A stretch of DNA of 64,000 nt from Curtobacterium sp. ISL-83 (lineage in GTDB: Bacteria; Actinomycetota; Actinomycetes; Actinomycetales; Microbacteriaceae): contig NZ_JAGGPH010000002.1 in NCBI RefSeq assembly GCF_018613895.1, forward strand, positions 62,001-126,000, written 5' to 3'. The notes below the pieces were generated by a model. That model made no database searches. It saw only the letters and a program-made list of their open reading frames with translations, and was not told the DNA's origin. This document shows, in pieces, positions 8,715 to 16,125 of the stretch; position 1 is the stretch's first letter; every line of letters begins with the position of its first letter. A program made the translations under genes and the position numbers.

Positions 8715-9155
8715 TCAGTGGATGGTGGTGCGACCGGTCACGGCGCACACGTTGGTCGTGATCCAGTCAGGGGCGCTGCCCGGGCTGATGACGCCCGCCC
8801 GGACGTCGCGCGCGAAGCTCACGGCGAGCGCGCTGAGGCGGCCGTCGGGAGACTCCGGGTCGTCCCGCGTCACGTGCACGGACAGCCACAGCGTCAGCGC
8901 GGGACCGAAGCGGGCCGCGCCGGCGGCCGTGCCGGCGAAGTGCCGGACCTGTCCGAGGGTGCCGTCGTCGTACTCGCTGCGGAAGCCGGTCCCACGAACG
9001 GTGTTCCGCCCGCCGCGCGCGAGGTCCAGGATCCCCAGCGGTCCCCGGCGGATGCCCGCGCCCGCTCGGCCGAGACGGACGAGGAAATCCCGTGGGGACT
9101 GAGCCTGTTCCGCGACATCCGCGGCGAGCCGAGCCAGCTCTGCACACGCGTCCAC
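8715..9155 (-). CDS. Conserved hypothetical protein downstream of pckG
   Basis: A 146-residue soluble protein from GTG 9155, with AGGGTG upstream as ribosome-binding site. It begins 9 bp after the pckG stop on the same strand, so it is probably the last gene of that transcript. The N-terminal third is helical and the rest looks like alternating beta strands (TLWLSVHVTRDDPES, LSALAVSFARDV). I do not recognise the family; nothing in the sequence indicates catalytic residues. Confidence 0.65.
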   Translation of the reverse strand: MDACAELARLAADVAEQAQSPRDFLVRLGRAGAGIRRGPLGILDLARGGRNTVRGTGFRSEYDDGTLGQVRHFAGTAAGAARFGPALTLWLSVHVTRDDPESPDGRLSALAVSFARDVRAGVISPGSAPDWITTNVCAVTGRTTIH

Positions 9156-9164
9156 CGGTTCACC

Positions 9165-11168
9165 CTACTGGCGGTCGGGGCGCCCCGTCAGGGAGCACGG
9201 ACCGACGGAAGATGCGCGGACCGACGGAGGCAGCACGGCCGCGTCGGTCTGTGCTGCTGCGAGCCGATCGCGGAGCCGAGCGAGTTCGTCGCGGAGGACA
9301 TCGGGCACGTGGTCACCGAGCGCGGCGAAGAACGCCTCGGTCTGCTCGCACTCGTCGAGCCACGATCCCGGGTCGACCTCGAACAGGGCCTCCAGGGTGT
9401 CGTCGCTCACCTCGAGCCCGCGGAGGTCGAGCGATCCCGGCGCGGGGATCGTCCCGATCGGTGTCGCGGCCCCGGCGGCCTCGTCCGCGATGCGGCCCGC
9501 GATCCAGGCGAGCACGCGGCTGTTCTCCCCGAACCCCGGCCACAGGAACGAACCGTCGGCGCCCTTCCGGAACCAGTTCACCTGGAAGATCTTCGGCGCG
9601 TGCTCGCCCAGCGCCTCGCCGACGTCGAGCCAGTGCTGCCAGTGGTCGCCCATGTTGTAGCCGGCGAACGGGAGCATGCCGAACGGGTCGCGGCGGAGTT
9701 CGCCCACCGCACCCTCCTGGGCAGCGGTCGTCTCGCTGGCGATGGTCGCGCCGACGAACACGCCGTGGGTCCAGTCCTCGGCCTCGACGACGAGCGGCAC
9801 GTTCGTCGCTCGTCGACCACCGAACACGATCGCGTCGATCGGCACACCGTCGGGTTCGTACCAGTCGGACGCGAGCGTGGGGCACTGCTCGATCGGAACG
9901 GTGAAGCGGGCGTTCGGGTGGGCAGCGGGCGTCCCCGTCTCCGGCGTCCACGGGGCTCCACGCCAGTCGATGAGGTGCTCGGGCGGCGTAGGCGTCTTGC
10001 CCTCCCACCACACCTCGCCGCCCTCGGTCACGGCGACGTTCGTGAAGATGGTGTGTTCCCGCATCGTCTCGATCGCGACGGGGTTGCTCTCGACGGACGT
10101 TCCGGGCGCGACCCCGAAGAACCCGGCTTCCGGGTTGATCGCGAACAGCCGGCCGTCGGCGCCCGGCCGGAGCCAGGCGATGTCGTCACCGATGGTCTCC
10201 ACCGTCCACCCGGGGATCGTCGGTCGGAGCATCGCGAGGTTCGTCTTGCCGCAGGCGCTCGGGAACGCCGCCGCCATGTGCACCGGCCGCCCCGCAGGCG
10301 GTGTCAGCTTCAGCACGAGCATGTGCTCCGCCAGCCAGCCCTCGTCGCGTCCCATCACGGAGGCGATCCGCAGCGCGAAGCACTTCTTGGACAGCAGCGC
10401 GTTCCCGCCGTACCCGGACCCGAACGACCAGATCGCCCGTTCCTCCGGGAAATGGGAGATGAACTTCACCGGGTTGCTCGGCCATGCGACGTCCGCACGC
10501 CGTCGCGTGCCGCCGTGTCCGTCCCGATCGCCGTCGCCGTCGCCGTCGCCATCGCCATCGCCATCGCGGAGCGGGTACCCGACGCTGTGCACGCCCGCGA
10601 CCCACTCCGCGTCGGGACCGATCGCAGCGAGCGCAGCATCGCCGACACGAGCCATGATGCCGAGCGACAGCGCGGCGTACGGGGAATCGGTGACCTGCAC
10701 CCCGACCTGCGAGATCGACCCGCCGACGGGTCCCATCGAGTACGGCACCACGTACATCGTCCGACCGCGCATGCACCCCGCGAACAGCGCGTCGAGCTCC
10801 GCGTGCATGGCCGAGGGCTCCCGCCAGTTGTTCGTCGGCCCGGCATCGTCCTCACGGACGGAGCAGATGAACGTCCGGTCTTCCATCCGCGCCACGTCGT
10901 CCGGATCGGACCGGGCGAGGAAGCTGTCCGGGTGCGCGACCGGATCGAGCGGGAGGAGCGAGCCCGCAGCGACCATCTCGCTCGTCAGGCGCCTCCACTC
11001 CGCGTCCGAGCCGTCGCACCAGACGACCTCGTCGGGACGGGTCAGCGTCGTGATGCGGGCCACCCAGTCGGCCAGCCGTGGATCGGCGACGTCCGAGCGC
11101 TCGGCTCCCGGGGGCAGCTCCGCGATCGCCACGGATCGGAGGCGGGGGACTGGGTGGGCGTCCGTCAT
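9165..11168 (-). CDS. pckG: Phosphoenolpyruvate carboxykinase (GTP)
   Basis: A 667-residue cytoplasmic enzyme for the GTP-dependent conversion of oxaloacetate to phosphoenolpyruvate, the entry step of gluconeogenesis. Clear family regions are [46 protein letters not shown], the P-loop [21 protein letters not shown] and [14 protein letters not shown]. The usual length is 600-620 residues. The surplus includes an Asp-Gly repeat at residues 202-213 that follows HSVGYPLR and precedes [21 protein letters not shown] 11168 has AGGAG seven bases upstream. It diverges from a RamB-type regulator across a palindromic site and leads a transcript with the next minus-strand gene. Confidence 0.96.
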   Translation of the reverse strand: MTDAHPVPRLRSVAIAELPPGAERSDVADPRLADWVARITTLTRPDEVVWCDGSDAEWRRLTSEMVAAGSLLPLDPVAHPDSFLARSDPDDVARMEDRTFICSVREDDAGPTNNWREPSAMHAELDALFAGCMRGRTMYVVPYSMGPVGGSISQVGVQVTDSPYAALSLGIMARVGDAALAAIGPDAEWVAGVHSVGYPLRDGDGDGDGDGDGDRDGHGGTRRRADVAWPSNPVKFISHFPEERAIWSFGSGYGGNALLSKKCFALRIASVMGRDEGWLAEHMLVLKLTPPAGRPVHMAAAFPSACGKTNLAMLRPTIPGWTVETIGDDIAWLRPGADGRLFAINPEAGFFGVAPGTSVESNPVAIETMREHTIFTNVAVTEGGEVWWEGKTPTPPEHLIDWRGAPWTPETGTPAAHPNARFTVPIEQCPTLASDWYEPDGVPIDAIVFGGRRATNVPLVVEAEDWTHGVFVGATIASETTAAQEGAVGELRRDPFGMLPFAGYNMGDHWQHWLDVGEALGEHAPKIFQVNWFRKGADGSFLWPGFGENSRVLAWIAGRIADEAAGAATPIGTIPAPGSLDLRGLEVSDDTLEALFEVDPGSWLDECEQTEAFFAALGDHVPDVLRDELARLRDRLAAAQTDAAVLPPSVRASSVGPCSLTGRPDRQ
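10530..10565 (-). repeat. In-frame hexanucleotide repeat inside pckG (Asp-Gly)6
   Basis: On the coding strand the array reads three copies of GATGGC followed by three of GACGGC, then a degenerate GATCGGGACGGA. It encodes six Asp-Gly pairs at residues 202-213 of PEP carboxykinase, in a segment where related enzymes have a short loop. Because the unit is two codons, gain or loss of copies would change protein length without breaking the frame. Confidence 0.9.
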
Positions 11169-11247
11169 GGGGGATCTCCTCGTCGAGATGTCCTGGTCGC
11201 TCCAGGCTGCTGGGCATCGAGGCTCTCGGGCGGTACGCTGCCGCGGA

Positions 11248-11263
11248 AAGAACACGTGTTCTT
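11248..11263. promoter_or_regulatory. Perfect 16-bp palindrome in the pckG / RamB-type divergent promoter region
   Basis: The sequence AAGAACACGTGTTCTT is a perfect dyad, 80 bp upstream of pckG and 23 bp upstream of the divergent XRE/ImmA-type regulator gene. Its position in a 117-bp divergent intergenic region makes it a strong candidate operator for that regulator, possibly controlling both genes. It does not match the RamB consensus of corynebacteria as I remember it, so recognition by this protein is an inference. Confidence 0.65.
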
Positions 11264-11285
11264 CCCAGATCGAGAAACCGAGACG

Positions 11286-12728
11286 ATGACGTCCCCTTCC
11301 CCTGCGGTGTTCCTGCTCGGCCAGTGGATCCGGCACATGCGGACCGAGCGGTCCATGACCCTCGAGGTCCTCGGGCGCGCCGTGTCGCTCGCGCCGAGCC
11401 AGCTCTCGATGATCGAGAACGGCCTCCGCGAGCCGAAGTTCTCGGTGCTCACCCGGATCGCCGCAGCCCTCGGCACGGACGTCGCGACGCTCACGCAGGA
11501 CGAGCCTCCGACGGACCGAGCGCGGCTGGAACTGGAACTCGCGCACTACCAGAGCGCCCCGATGCTCGAGCGGCTCGGCCTCCCGCGGATCGAGTCGCGG
11601 CGCAGTCTGCCCGACGACGCGCTCGCCGGCATCGTCGCGCTCCACGCCGCCCTCGACGCCCGCGTGCGTGAATCCGCCGCGACCCAGGTCGCCGGTCGGC
11701 AGGCGATGACCGCGCTGCGGCTCGAAGGCCAGGCGATCGACAACTACCACGAGGACATCGAGGACCGGGCGGCCGACCTCATGGCCTCCATCGACCGGCC
11801 GGCCGGTCCGTTGACCCACCACACCGTGGCCCGCCTTGCAGAGCACCTCGGGTACCGGCTCGTCCACGTCGACGACCTGCCGGCCTCCACGCGGACCATC
11901 ACGGATCGTGAGAACGGGGTCATCTACCTGCCGCCGGCCACGACGCCTGGTGGCCACGGCCTCCGGAGTCTGGCGCTGCAAGCGCTGGCACACCGGGTGC
12001 TCCAGCATCGCGAGCCGGCCGACTACGCCGAGTTCCTCCGGCAGCGCATCGAGATCACGACGTTCGCGGCCGCCTGCCTGGTGCCGCGGGACACGGCTGT
12101 CCCGTTCCTGCTGGACGCCAAGGCCGAGCACGACATCGCGCTCGAAGACCTCCGCGACGCGTACGGGGTGACCCACGAGACCGCCGCGCACCGCTTCACG
12201 AGCCTGGCGACACGTTTCCTCGACCTGCCCGTGCACTTCGTCCGCATCCGACGGTCCGGCGCTGTCGTCAAGGCGTACGAGAACGACGGGATCGTGTTCC
12301 CGTCGGATGCGGAGGGCGGCATCGTCGGGCAGATCGTCTGCGCGAAGTGGGCGGCCCGGACCGCGTTCGCGAGCCGCAACCGCTCCCGGGAGCACTACCA
12401 GTACACCGACACCCCGACCGGGACGTACTGGTGCAGCGTGCAGACGGGAACCGACGACGACGAGTTCTCCATCACGCTCGGCACGCCGTTCGCCCACGCG
12501 AAGTGGTTCCGCGGACGCGAGACGACCGTCCGGCGCGCCTCGGACTGCCCGGACCCGGCGTGCTGTCGTCGCCCGGACCCGGCGCTGGAACAACGGTGGC
12601 ACGCGAGTGCGTGGCCCAGCGCCAAGCTCGGCGAGCACGTCCTCGCCCCGTTGCCGACGGGCCGGTTCCCCGGCGTGGACGACGGCGAGGTCTACCGGTT
12701 CCTGGAATCGCACGCGGCCGCCGACTGA
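11286..12728 (+). CDS. RamB-type (short-chain fatty acyl) transcriptional regulator
   Basis: A 480-residue regulator. Residues about 8-70 are an XRE helix-turn-helix ([19 protein letters not shown], followed by [26 protein letters not shown]). The central part (about 160-290) matches the IrrE/ImmA-like domain found in this family, although the zinc-peptidase HExxH motif is absent ([14 protein letters not shown]). The C-terminal region has a Cys cluster ([12 protein letters not shown]) typical of the DUF2083-type end. In corynebacteria and mycobacteria, RamB proteins control acetate and propionate metabolism and sometimes pck or icl genes. The divergent pckG fits that role. Confidence 0.82.
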   Translation: MTSPSPAVFLLGQWIRHMRTERSMTLEVLGRAVSLAPSQLSMIENGLREPKFSVLTRIAAALGTDVATLTQDEPPTDRARLELELAHYQSAPMLERLGLPRIESRRSLPDDALAGIVALHAALDARVRESAATQVAGRQAMTALRLEGQAIDNYHEDIEDRAADLMASIDRPAGPLTHHTVARLAEHLGYRLVHVDDLPASTRTITDRENGVIYLPPATTPGGHGLRSLALQALAHRVLQHREPADYAEFLRQRIEITTFAAACLVPRDTAVPFLLDAKAEHDIALEDLRDAYGVTHETAAHRFTSLATRFLDLPVHFVRIRRSGAVVKAYENDGIVFPSDAEGGIVGQIVCAKWAARTAFASRNRSREHYQYTDTPTGTYWCSVQTGTDDDEFSITLGTPFAHAKWFRGRETTVRRASDCPDPACCRRPDPALEQRWHASAWPSAKLGEHVLAPLPTGRFPGVDDGEVYRFLESHAAAD

Positions 12729-12780
12729 CCATCACGGATACGCCGACGTCCTGTCAGGAGGACGCGGACACACTGCATGG

Positions 12781-13602
12781 ATGGACCAACCCGCCTCCAG
12801 TGCGACCCCCGAGACCAGCGACCGGTTCGTCGCCGACCGTGACGTCACCAACTGGACGACCCCCGTCGGCCGCACGCTCGCGCAGGAACACCGCAAGCTC
12901 AGCGAGCGCCTCGGCGCCCACGGTGCGCTGATCGTCTCCCTCACCGTCGGCGGGGCGATCTCCGTCGCCACCGCGTACAGCGCCTCCCGGATCTTCGCCG
13001 CCGTCTCCGGGAGCACCGGCATCCAGTCGCTCGACGCGCCGATCCTCGCGGCCGCGAAGCGGCTGCGTTCCCCGGCGCTCGACGCGACCGCGGCCACCAT
13101 CGCCCACGTGTTCGGACCGGTCGGGATGCCGCTCATGACGCTCGCCGCGGGCGGGGTGCTGTCCGCGCGCGGCCGGACGCGCACGCCCCTGACGCTCCTC
13201 GTCGCCGCCGGCACCGGCTCCCTGCTGATGACCCTGAGCGGCAAGGACATGATCAAGCGGAACCGGCCGGCGAAGGCCGACGCCATCTCGCCGTACGAGA
13301 CGTCGCCGTCCTTCCCGTCGGGTCACACCCTGAACGCGACGACGATCGCCGGGACGCTCGCGTACCTGCTGATGCTGCGGCAGAAGAGCAAGTTCCGTCA
13401 GGGTGCCGTCGCAGCGGCAGCCGCGGGCACGGCGGCGGGCGTCGGACTCAGCCGGGTCCTGCTCGGCGCGCACTGGTTCACCGACGTCCTGGTCGGATGG
13501 ACGACCGGGAGCGGGTGGCTGGGCCTGGTCATCACGAGCCACCGCCTGTACCTGACGAGCCGTCGGGCCGGGGTGCCCGCGGAGGCGCCGAGCCAGCGAT
13601 GA
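12781..13602 (+). CDS. PAP2-family membrane phosphatase
   Basis: A 273-residue integral membrane protein. After a polar N-terminus of about 50 residues there are about five hydrophobic segments. The three phosphatase motifs are intact: KDMIKRNRP (KxxxxxxRP), PSGH in FPSGHTLNA, and SRVLLGAHWFTDV (SRxxxxxHxxxD). It is therefore likely to hydrolyse a lipid phosphate or diphosphate such as phosphatidate, phosphatidylglycerophosphate or undecaprenyl diphosphate on the outer face of the membrane. ATG 12781 lies 50 bp after the upstream regulator gene with no strong ribosome-binding site. Confidence 0.9.
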   Translation: MDQPASSATPETSDRFVADRDVTNWTTPVGRTLAQEHRKLSERLGAHGALIVSLTVGGAISVATAYSASRIFAAVSGSTGIQSLDAPILAAAKRLRSPALDATAATIAHVFGPVGMPLMTLAAGGVLSARGRTRTPLTLLVAAGTGSLLMTLSGKDMIKRNRPAKADAISPYETSPSFPSGHTLNATTIAGTLAYLLMLRQKSKFRQGAVAAAAAGTAAGVGLSRVLLGAHWFTDVLVGWTTGSGWLGLVITSHRLYLTSRRAGVPAEAPSQR

Positions 13603-13723
13603 CGCGGTCGTGCACACGGGGAGCGCTGATCGCGAGCCGATCCTGCACAGTGCTCCTGATGCACGTGAGCGCCGGCTCGCCTGGTGGCGACCCCGCAACG
13701 ATCCCGCACGCTCCCCACACTCG

Positions 13724-13739
13724 CGTTGTCCCCACAACG
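13724..13739. promoter_or_regulatory. Inverted repeat upstream of the acyltransferase gene
   Basis: CGTTGT-CCCC-ACAACG is a short perfect dyad (6-bp arms, 4-base spacer) about 65 bp upstream of the acyltransferase start, in the 200-bp gap after the PAP2 gene. It could be an operator or part of a promoter; the sequence gives nothing more specific. Confidence 0.3.
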
Positions 13740-13802
13740 AGGGACACGTAGCGTGGGATGAGGTGCGTTCTCGTCGCACCACCTGACGACTGGATCCCCA
13801 CG

Positions 13803-14399
13803 ATGTCCGCACACCCTGACGACCGCACCTCGTTCCTCGCCCGGCTGCGTGAGGACATGGCCCTCGCCGTGGACCGCACCATCTGGACCCGCTTCATCGG
13901 ATCCGACTTCGTGCCCCGCACGGTCCGTCGGTTCGTCCTCAACCGCGCCGGTGCACACGCGCTCTCGAGCACCGGTTCCGGCTTCGAACTCACCGGCAGC
14001 CCCCGCTTCCTGACGATCGGCACCGGGGTCTACGTGAACAGCGACGTGCAGATCCAGGCCATCGCTCCCGTGACGATCGGCGACTACTCCGCCATCGGCA
14101 TGCAGACGCTCATCGCGACGAGCGACCACCCGATCGACGAGGACGGGCACTGGAGCATGAGCCCCGTCGGTCGGCCCGTGCACATCGGCTCGCGTGTGTG
14201 GATCGGGGGGCGGGTGACGATCCTGCCCGGTGCCACCATCGAGGACGACGTCGTGGTCGCGGCCGGAGCGGTCGTCACCGGGCGCCTGGCGTCTTGGGGC
14301 GTGTACGGCGGGGTGCCCGCAAAGCGGATCCGCGACCTGCGACCGGCCAGCCGGGTCGGCGCGTCGTCCAGCGAACCCGGCACCGCGCCGACCCGCTGA
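13803..14399 (+). CDS. Hexapeptide-repeat (left-handed beta-helix) acyltransferase
   Basis: A 198-residue enzyme of the maltose/galactoside O-acetyltransferase type. An N-terminal helical part is followed by hexapeptide turns (GTGVYVNSDVQI, TIGDYSAIGMQTLIAT). The catalytic-type His is in ATSDHPID, and the terminal repeats are VHIGSRVWIGGRVTILPGATIEDDVVVAAGAVVTG, a segment shared with CysE/LacA-like enzymes that use acetyl-CoA. The closing GVPAKRIRDL is also typical. ATG 13803 is preferred to the upstream GTG/ATG candidates for length. It probably O-acetylates a sugar or wall polymer; the acceptor is unknown. It converges with the RT gene. Confidence 0.87.
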   Translation: MSAHPDDRTSFLARLREDMALAVDRTIWTRFIGSDFVPRTVRRFVLNRAGAHALSSTGSGFELTGSPRFLTIGTGVYVNSDVQIQAIAPVTIGDYSAIGMQTLIATSDHPIDEDGHWSMSPVGRPVHIGSRVWIGGRVTILPGATIEDDVVVAAGAVVTGRLASWGVYGGVPAKRIRDLRPASRVGASSSEPGTAPTR

Positions 14400-14423
14400 C
14401 GACCGGGACGACCGGGACCACCA

Positions 14424-14515
14424 CGGCGAACGCGCGAACGGCATGACCCACGAACGCGCGAACGCAGGACCGACGCGCGAACGCAGGACCCACGAACGCG
14501 GCGAACGCACGAACG
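14424..14515. repeat. Degenerate tandem repeats at the 3' end of the RT gene
   Basis: The 118-bp gap between the convergent acyltransferase and RT genes is built from imperfect copies of a unit of roughly 21-26 bp with core CGCGCGAACGCAGGACCCACG. CGAACGCGCGAACG occurs twice, CGCGCGAACGCAGGACC twice, then decaying CGAACGC copies. The array directly abuts the RT stop. It may act in transcription termination or be a remnant of slippage; it has no CRISPR-like spacers. Confidence 0.6.
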
Positions 14516-14516
14516 C

Positions 14517-16007
14517 TCACCCCCACTCGATCCGCTCGAACACCGCCCGCAACCGCGCCCCGCGCTCCGGGTTCAGCTGCATCATCCAGGTGATCCGCCC
14601 CTCCAGGTGTGCCCGGAAGTCCGGGTGCCCAGCCCGGTTCTGACCCTGCGGCCCGTGCACCGCGCAATTGTGCAGGATCGCCTTCAGGCGGTCGTGCTCG
14701 GCCCGTCCCGGCGCGACACGCTCGTTCACGACGATCCCCGTCACCGACTGCCGTCGTCCGCGGCGCCGCACGCGGGTCTTCGCCTGGTTGATCGTGTGCC
14801 CCTGCTCCACGACGATCCGCCCCACCGCGCGCAGGAACCCGTCCACGCTGCCGGCGAAGTGGTCGTCCCCGCTGAACGTCAGGTCGTCCGCGTACCGGGT
14901 GTAGGTCGCTCCGGACGCTGCGGCGAGGCCCGCCAGCCGGGCGTCGAGGTGCCGCAGCGACAGGTTCGCGAGCACCGGCGACGACGGCGCACCCTGGGGC
15001 AGGTGGGGGAGTCGGAGCGCCTGCCGCAGGGCGAAGCGGTGCTCGACAGATCCGCCGTCGGGCATGGTACGGAGCGCGTGCACGGGCACCCGGGCGGTGC
15101 AGAGCCCGGTGAGCACCCGCGCGACGGGCTCCGCGAACCCGGCGGTACGGAACACCCCGAAGACCGACCCGGCGGTCACCGACGCGAAGAACGCGGTGAG
15201 GTCCACGGTCACGACGACCTGTCGGCCGACGTGCTCCGCCGCCCCGGTGACCGCGCTCCGCCCCGCGACGAAGCCGTGCGCGGCGTCGTGCACCGGCAGC
15301 GCCCCGAGCAGCCCGTCGAGCAGGAGCCGCTGCGTGCGCCGGAGCAGGGGTTTCGGCTTCTCGATGAGCCGCGGCGTCCGTCCGCCACGCGGGATCCACG
15401 CGTACCCGTAGTGGTGCAGGGCACTGGAGGCGTCGGGCCGCCGGTTCCATCCACCCGGGTCCGCGAGCCACAGCAGGTGACCGACGGTCAGGTCGAGCGC
15501 CCGTGCGAGTTCGGGCACCGTGTCGACGAGCAGCGGGCTGTCGACGGACCGACCGGCCCGGACCGCGCCCACCGGACGAGCGAGGATCCGGACGGGCCGG
15601 ACACGGGGATCGCGGGCCGCGTACGCGGACTGGAGGCGCGGTGCCGCGGCCAGCACACGCGCCAGTTGGCGGGGTGCGTCGCTCGGTGCGCGCGGGTACG
15701 CATCGAGCGCGGCGCCGACGGCGAGACCGACGATCGCGCGCTCCACCCCGATCGCGTCGTACCCGACGGCCGTGAGCGCCGGACGCGACCAGTCGTCGGC
15801 GGTCAGGAAGGCGTCCGCCAGCGCCTGTGCGACCTCGGCGAGCGGACCGGGGTTCCCGGGGGACTGATCGGTGCTGCCGTGAGGGAGCGCGCGCGGAGCG
15901 CGCCGAGCCTCTCGGGGCGGGTGTGTCAGCTGTTCCTGCGTTCCCCGGGGTTGCCCCGGAGAGGACGACGCACCACGTACGCCGTCCGCCTCCCCCGGGA
16001 ACCCCAT
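14517..16007 (-). CDS. Retron-type reverse transcriptase
   Basis: Read from ATG 16007 this is 496 residues. The RT core lies in the C-terminal two-thirds: PRLIEKPKP, PVHDAAHGFVAGRSA (the retron NAxxH-like region), VVVTVDLTAFFASV (first catalytic Asp), LPQGAPSSPVLANL at about 336, YTRYADDLTFSG with YADD at 372-375, and QSVTGIVVN with VTG at 422-424, the retron thumb motif. The C-terminal DRLKAILHNC...FRAHLEGRI part is typical of long RTs akin to the myxobacterial Mx162 group as I recall it (about 485 residues). The conserved N-terminal helical domain begins near residue 54 (PLAEVAQALADAF). No canonical start codon lies between the inverted repeat and that point, so the true start is unresolved. 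Confidence 0.88.
   Translation of the reverse strand: MGFPGEADGVRGASSSPGQPRGTQEQLTHPPREARRAPRALPHGSTDQSPGNPGPLAEVAQALADAFLTADDWSRPALTAVGYDAIGVERAIVGLAVGAALDAYPRAPSDAPRQLARVLAAAPRLQSAYAARDPRVRPVRILARPVGAVRAGRSVDSPLLVDTVPELARALDLTVGHLLWLADPGGWNRRPDASSALHHYGYAWIPRGGRTPRLIEKPKPLLRRTQRLLLDGLLGALPVHDAAHGFVAGRSAVTGAAEHVGRQVVVTVDLTAFFASVTAGSVFGVFRTAGFAEPVARVLTGLCTARVPVHALRTMPDGGSVEHRFALRQALRLPHLPQGAPSSPVLANLSLRHLDARLAGLAAASGATYTRYADDLTFSGDDHFAGSVDGFLRAVGRIVVEQGHTINQAKTRVRRRGRRQSVTGIVVNERVAPGRAEHDRLKAILHNCAVHGPQGQNRAGHPDFRAHLEGRITWMMQLNPERGARLRAVFERIEWG
15849..16005 (-). ncRNA. Candidate retron msr-msd RNA bounded by a perfect 15-nt inverted repeat
   Basis: On the minus strand a 5' arm GGGGTTCCCGGGGGA (16005-15991) is perfectly complementary to TCCCCCGGGAACCCC (15863-15849), which sits just before the conserved RT domain. 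Between the arms are hairpins at 15987-15963 (8 pairs, 9-base loop), 15962-15942 (9 pairs, loop CAA), 15915-15903 (CCGAG-AGG-CTCGG) and 15903-15891. This is the layout of retron a1/a2 arms around msr and msd, directly 5' of an RT gene. The element also reads through as the first 53 codons of the long RT frame, whose translation looks unlike folded protein. Structure is judged by eye only; the branching G is not identified. Confidence 0.45.
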
Positions 16008-16045
16008 GGCGGAACAGTACCGACGACGTGTGACGGCGCACCAGG

Positions 16046-16120
16046 CCCGCCTCCAGCCGGTGGTCGGTCTGGAGGCGCGGTGCGGGTGACCGACGTCGGT
16101 CACCGGCCGCGCGCCTCCAG
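16046..16120 (-). other. Nested palindrome and alternative hairpins between fmdA and the RT gene
   Basis: Five bases after the amidase stop codon, arms at 16110-16120 and 16069-16079 (CTGGAGGCGCG with its complement, 11 bp) enclose a perfect 20-bp palindrome, GGTGACCGACGTCGGTCACC (16085-16104). A third copy of the arm at 16046-16056 can pair instead with 16069-16077. The first structure would suit a transcription terminator for the amidase operon, although no U-run follows. The competing arm could make it a switch, or these may be outer stems of the retron RNA. Confidence 0.55.
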
Positions 16121-16125
16121 GGCGG

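Noticed and set aside
9165..12713. A minus-strand open frame of 1182 codons that extends pckG upstream
   Set aside because: The extension lies antisense to the RamB-type gene and has no family similarity; the pckG start is well supported by its ribosome-binding site at 11168.
8676..12728. A plus-strand open frame of 1350 codons spanning the antisense of pckG and the regulator
   Set aside because: The part before 11286 is antisense to pckG and reads as Arg/Gly/Asp-rich noise typical of shadow frames in high-GC DNA; only the XRE regulator part is protein-like.
14424..14515. CRISPR-like array next to the RT
   Set aside because: Repeat copies are adjacent and degenerate without unique spacers, and no cas genes are present. 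The same applies to the 15-bp array at 18597-18685.
14517..16007. Group II intron or diversity-generating retroelement as an alternative for the RT
   Set aside because: No maturase or endonuclease domain, no intron ribozyme pattern, and no template/variable repeat pair or variable target gene. The VTG and AAHGF motifs favour a retron-type RT.
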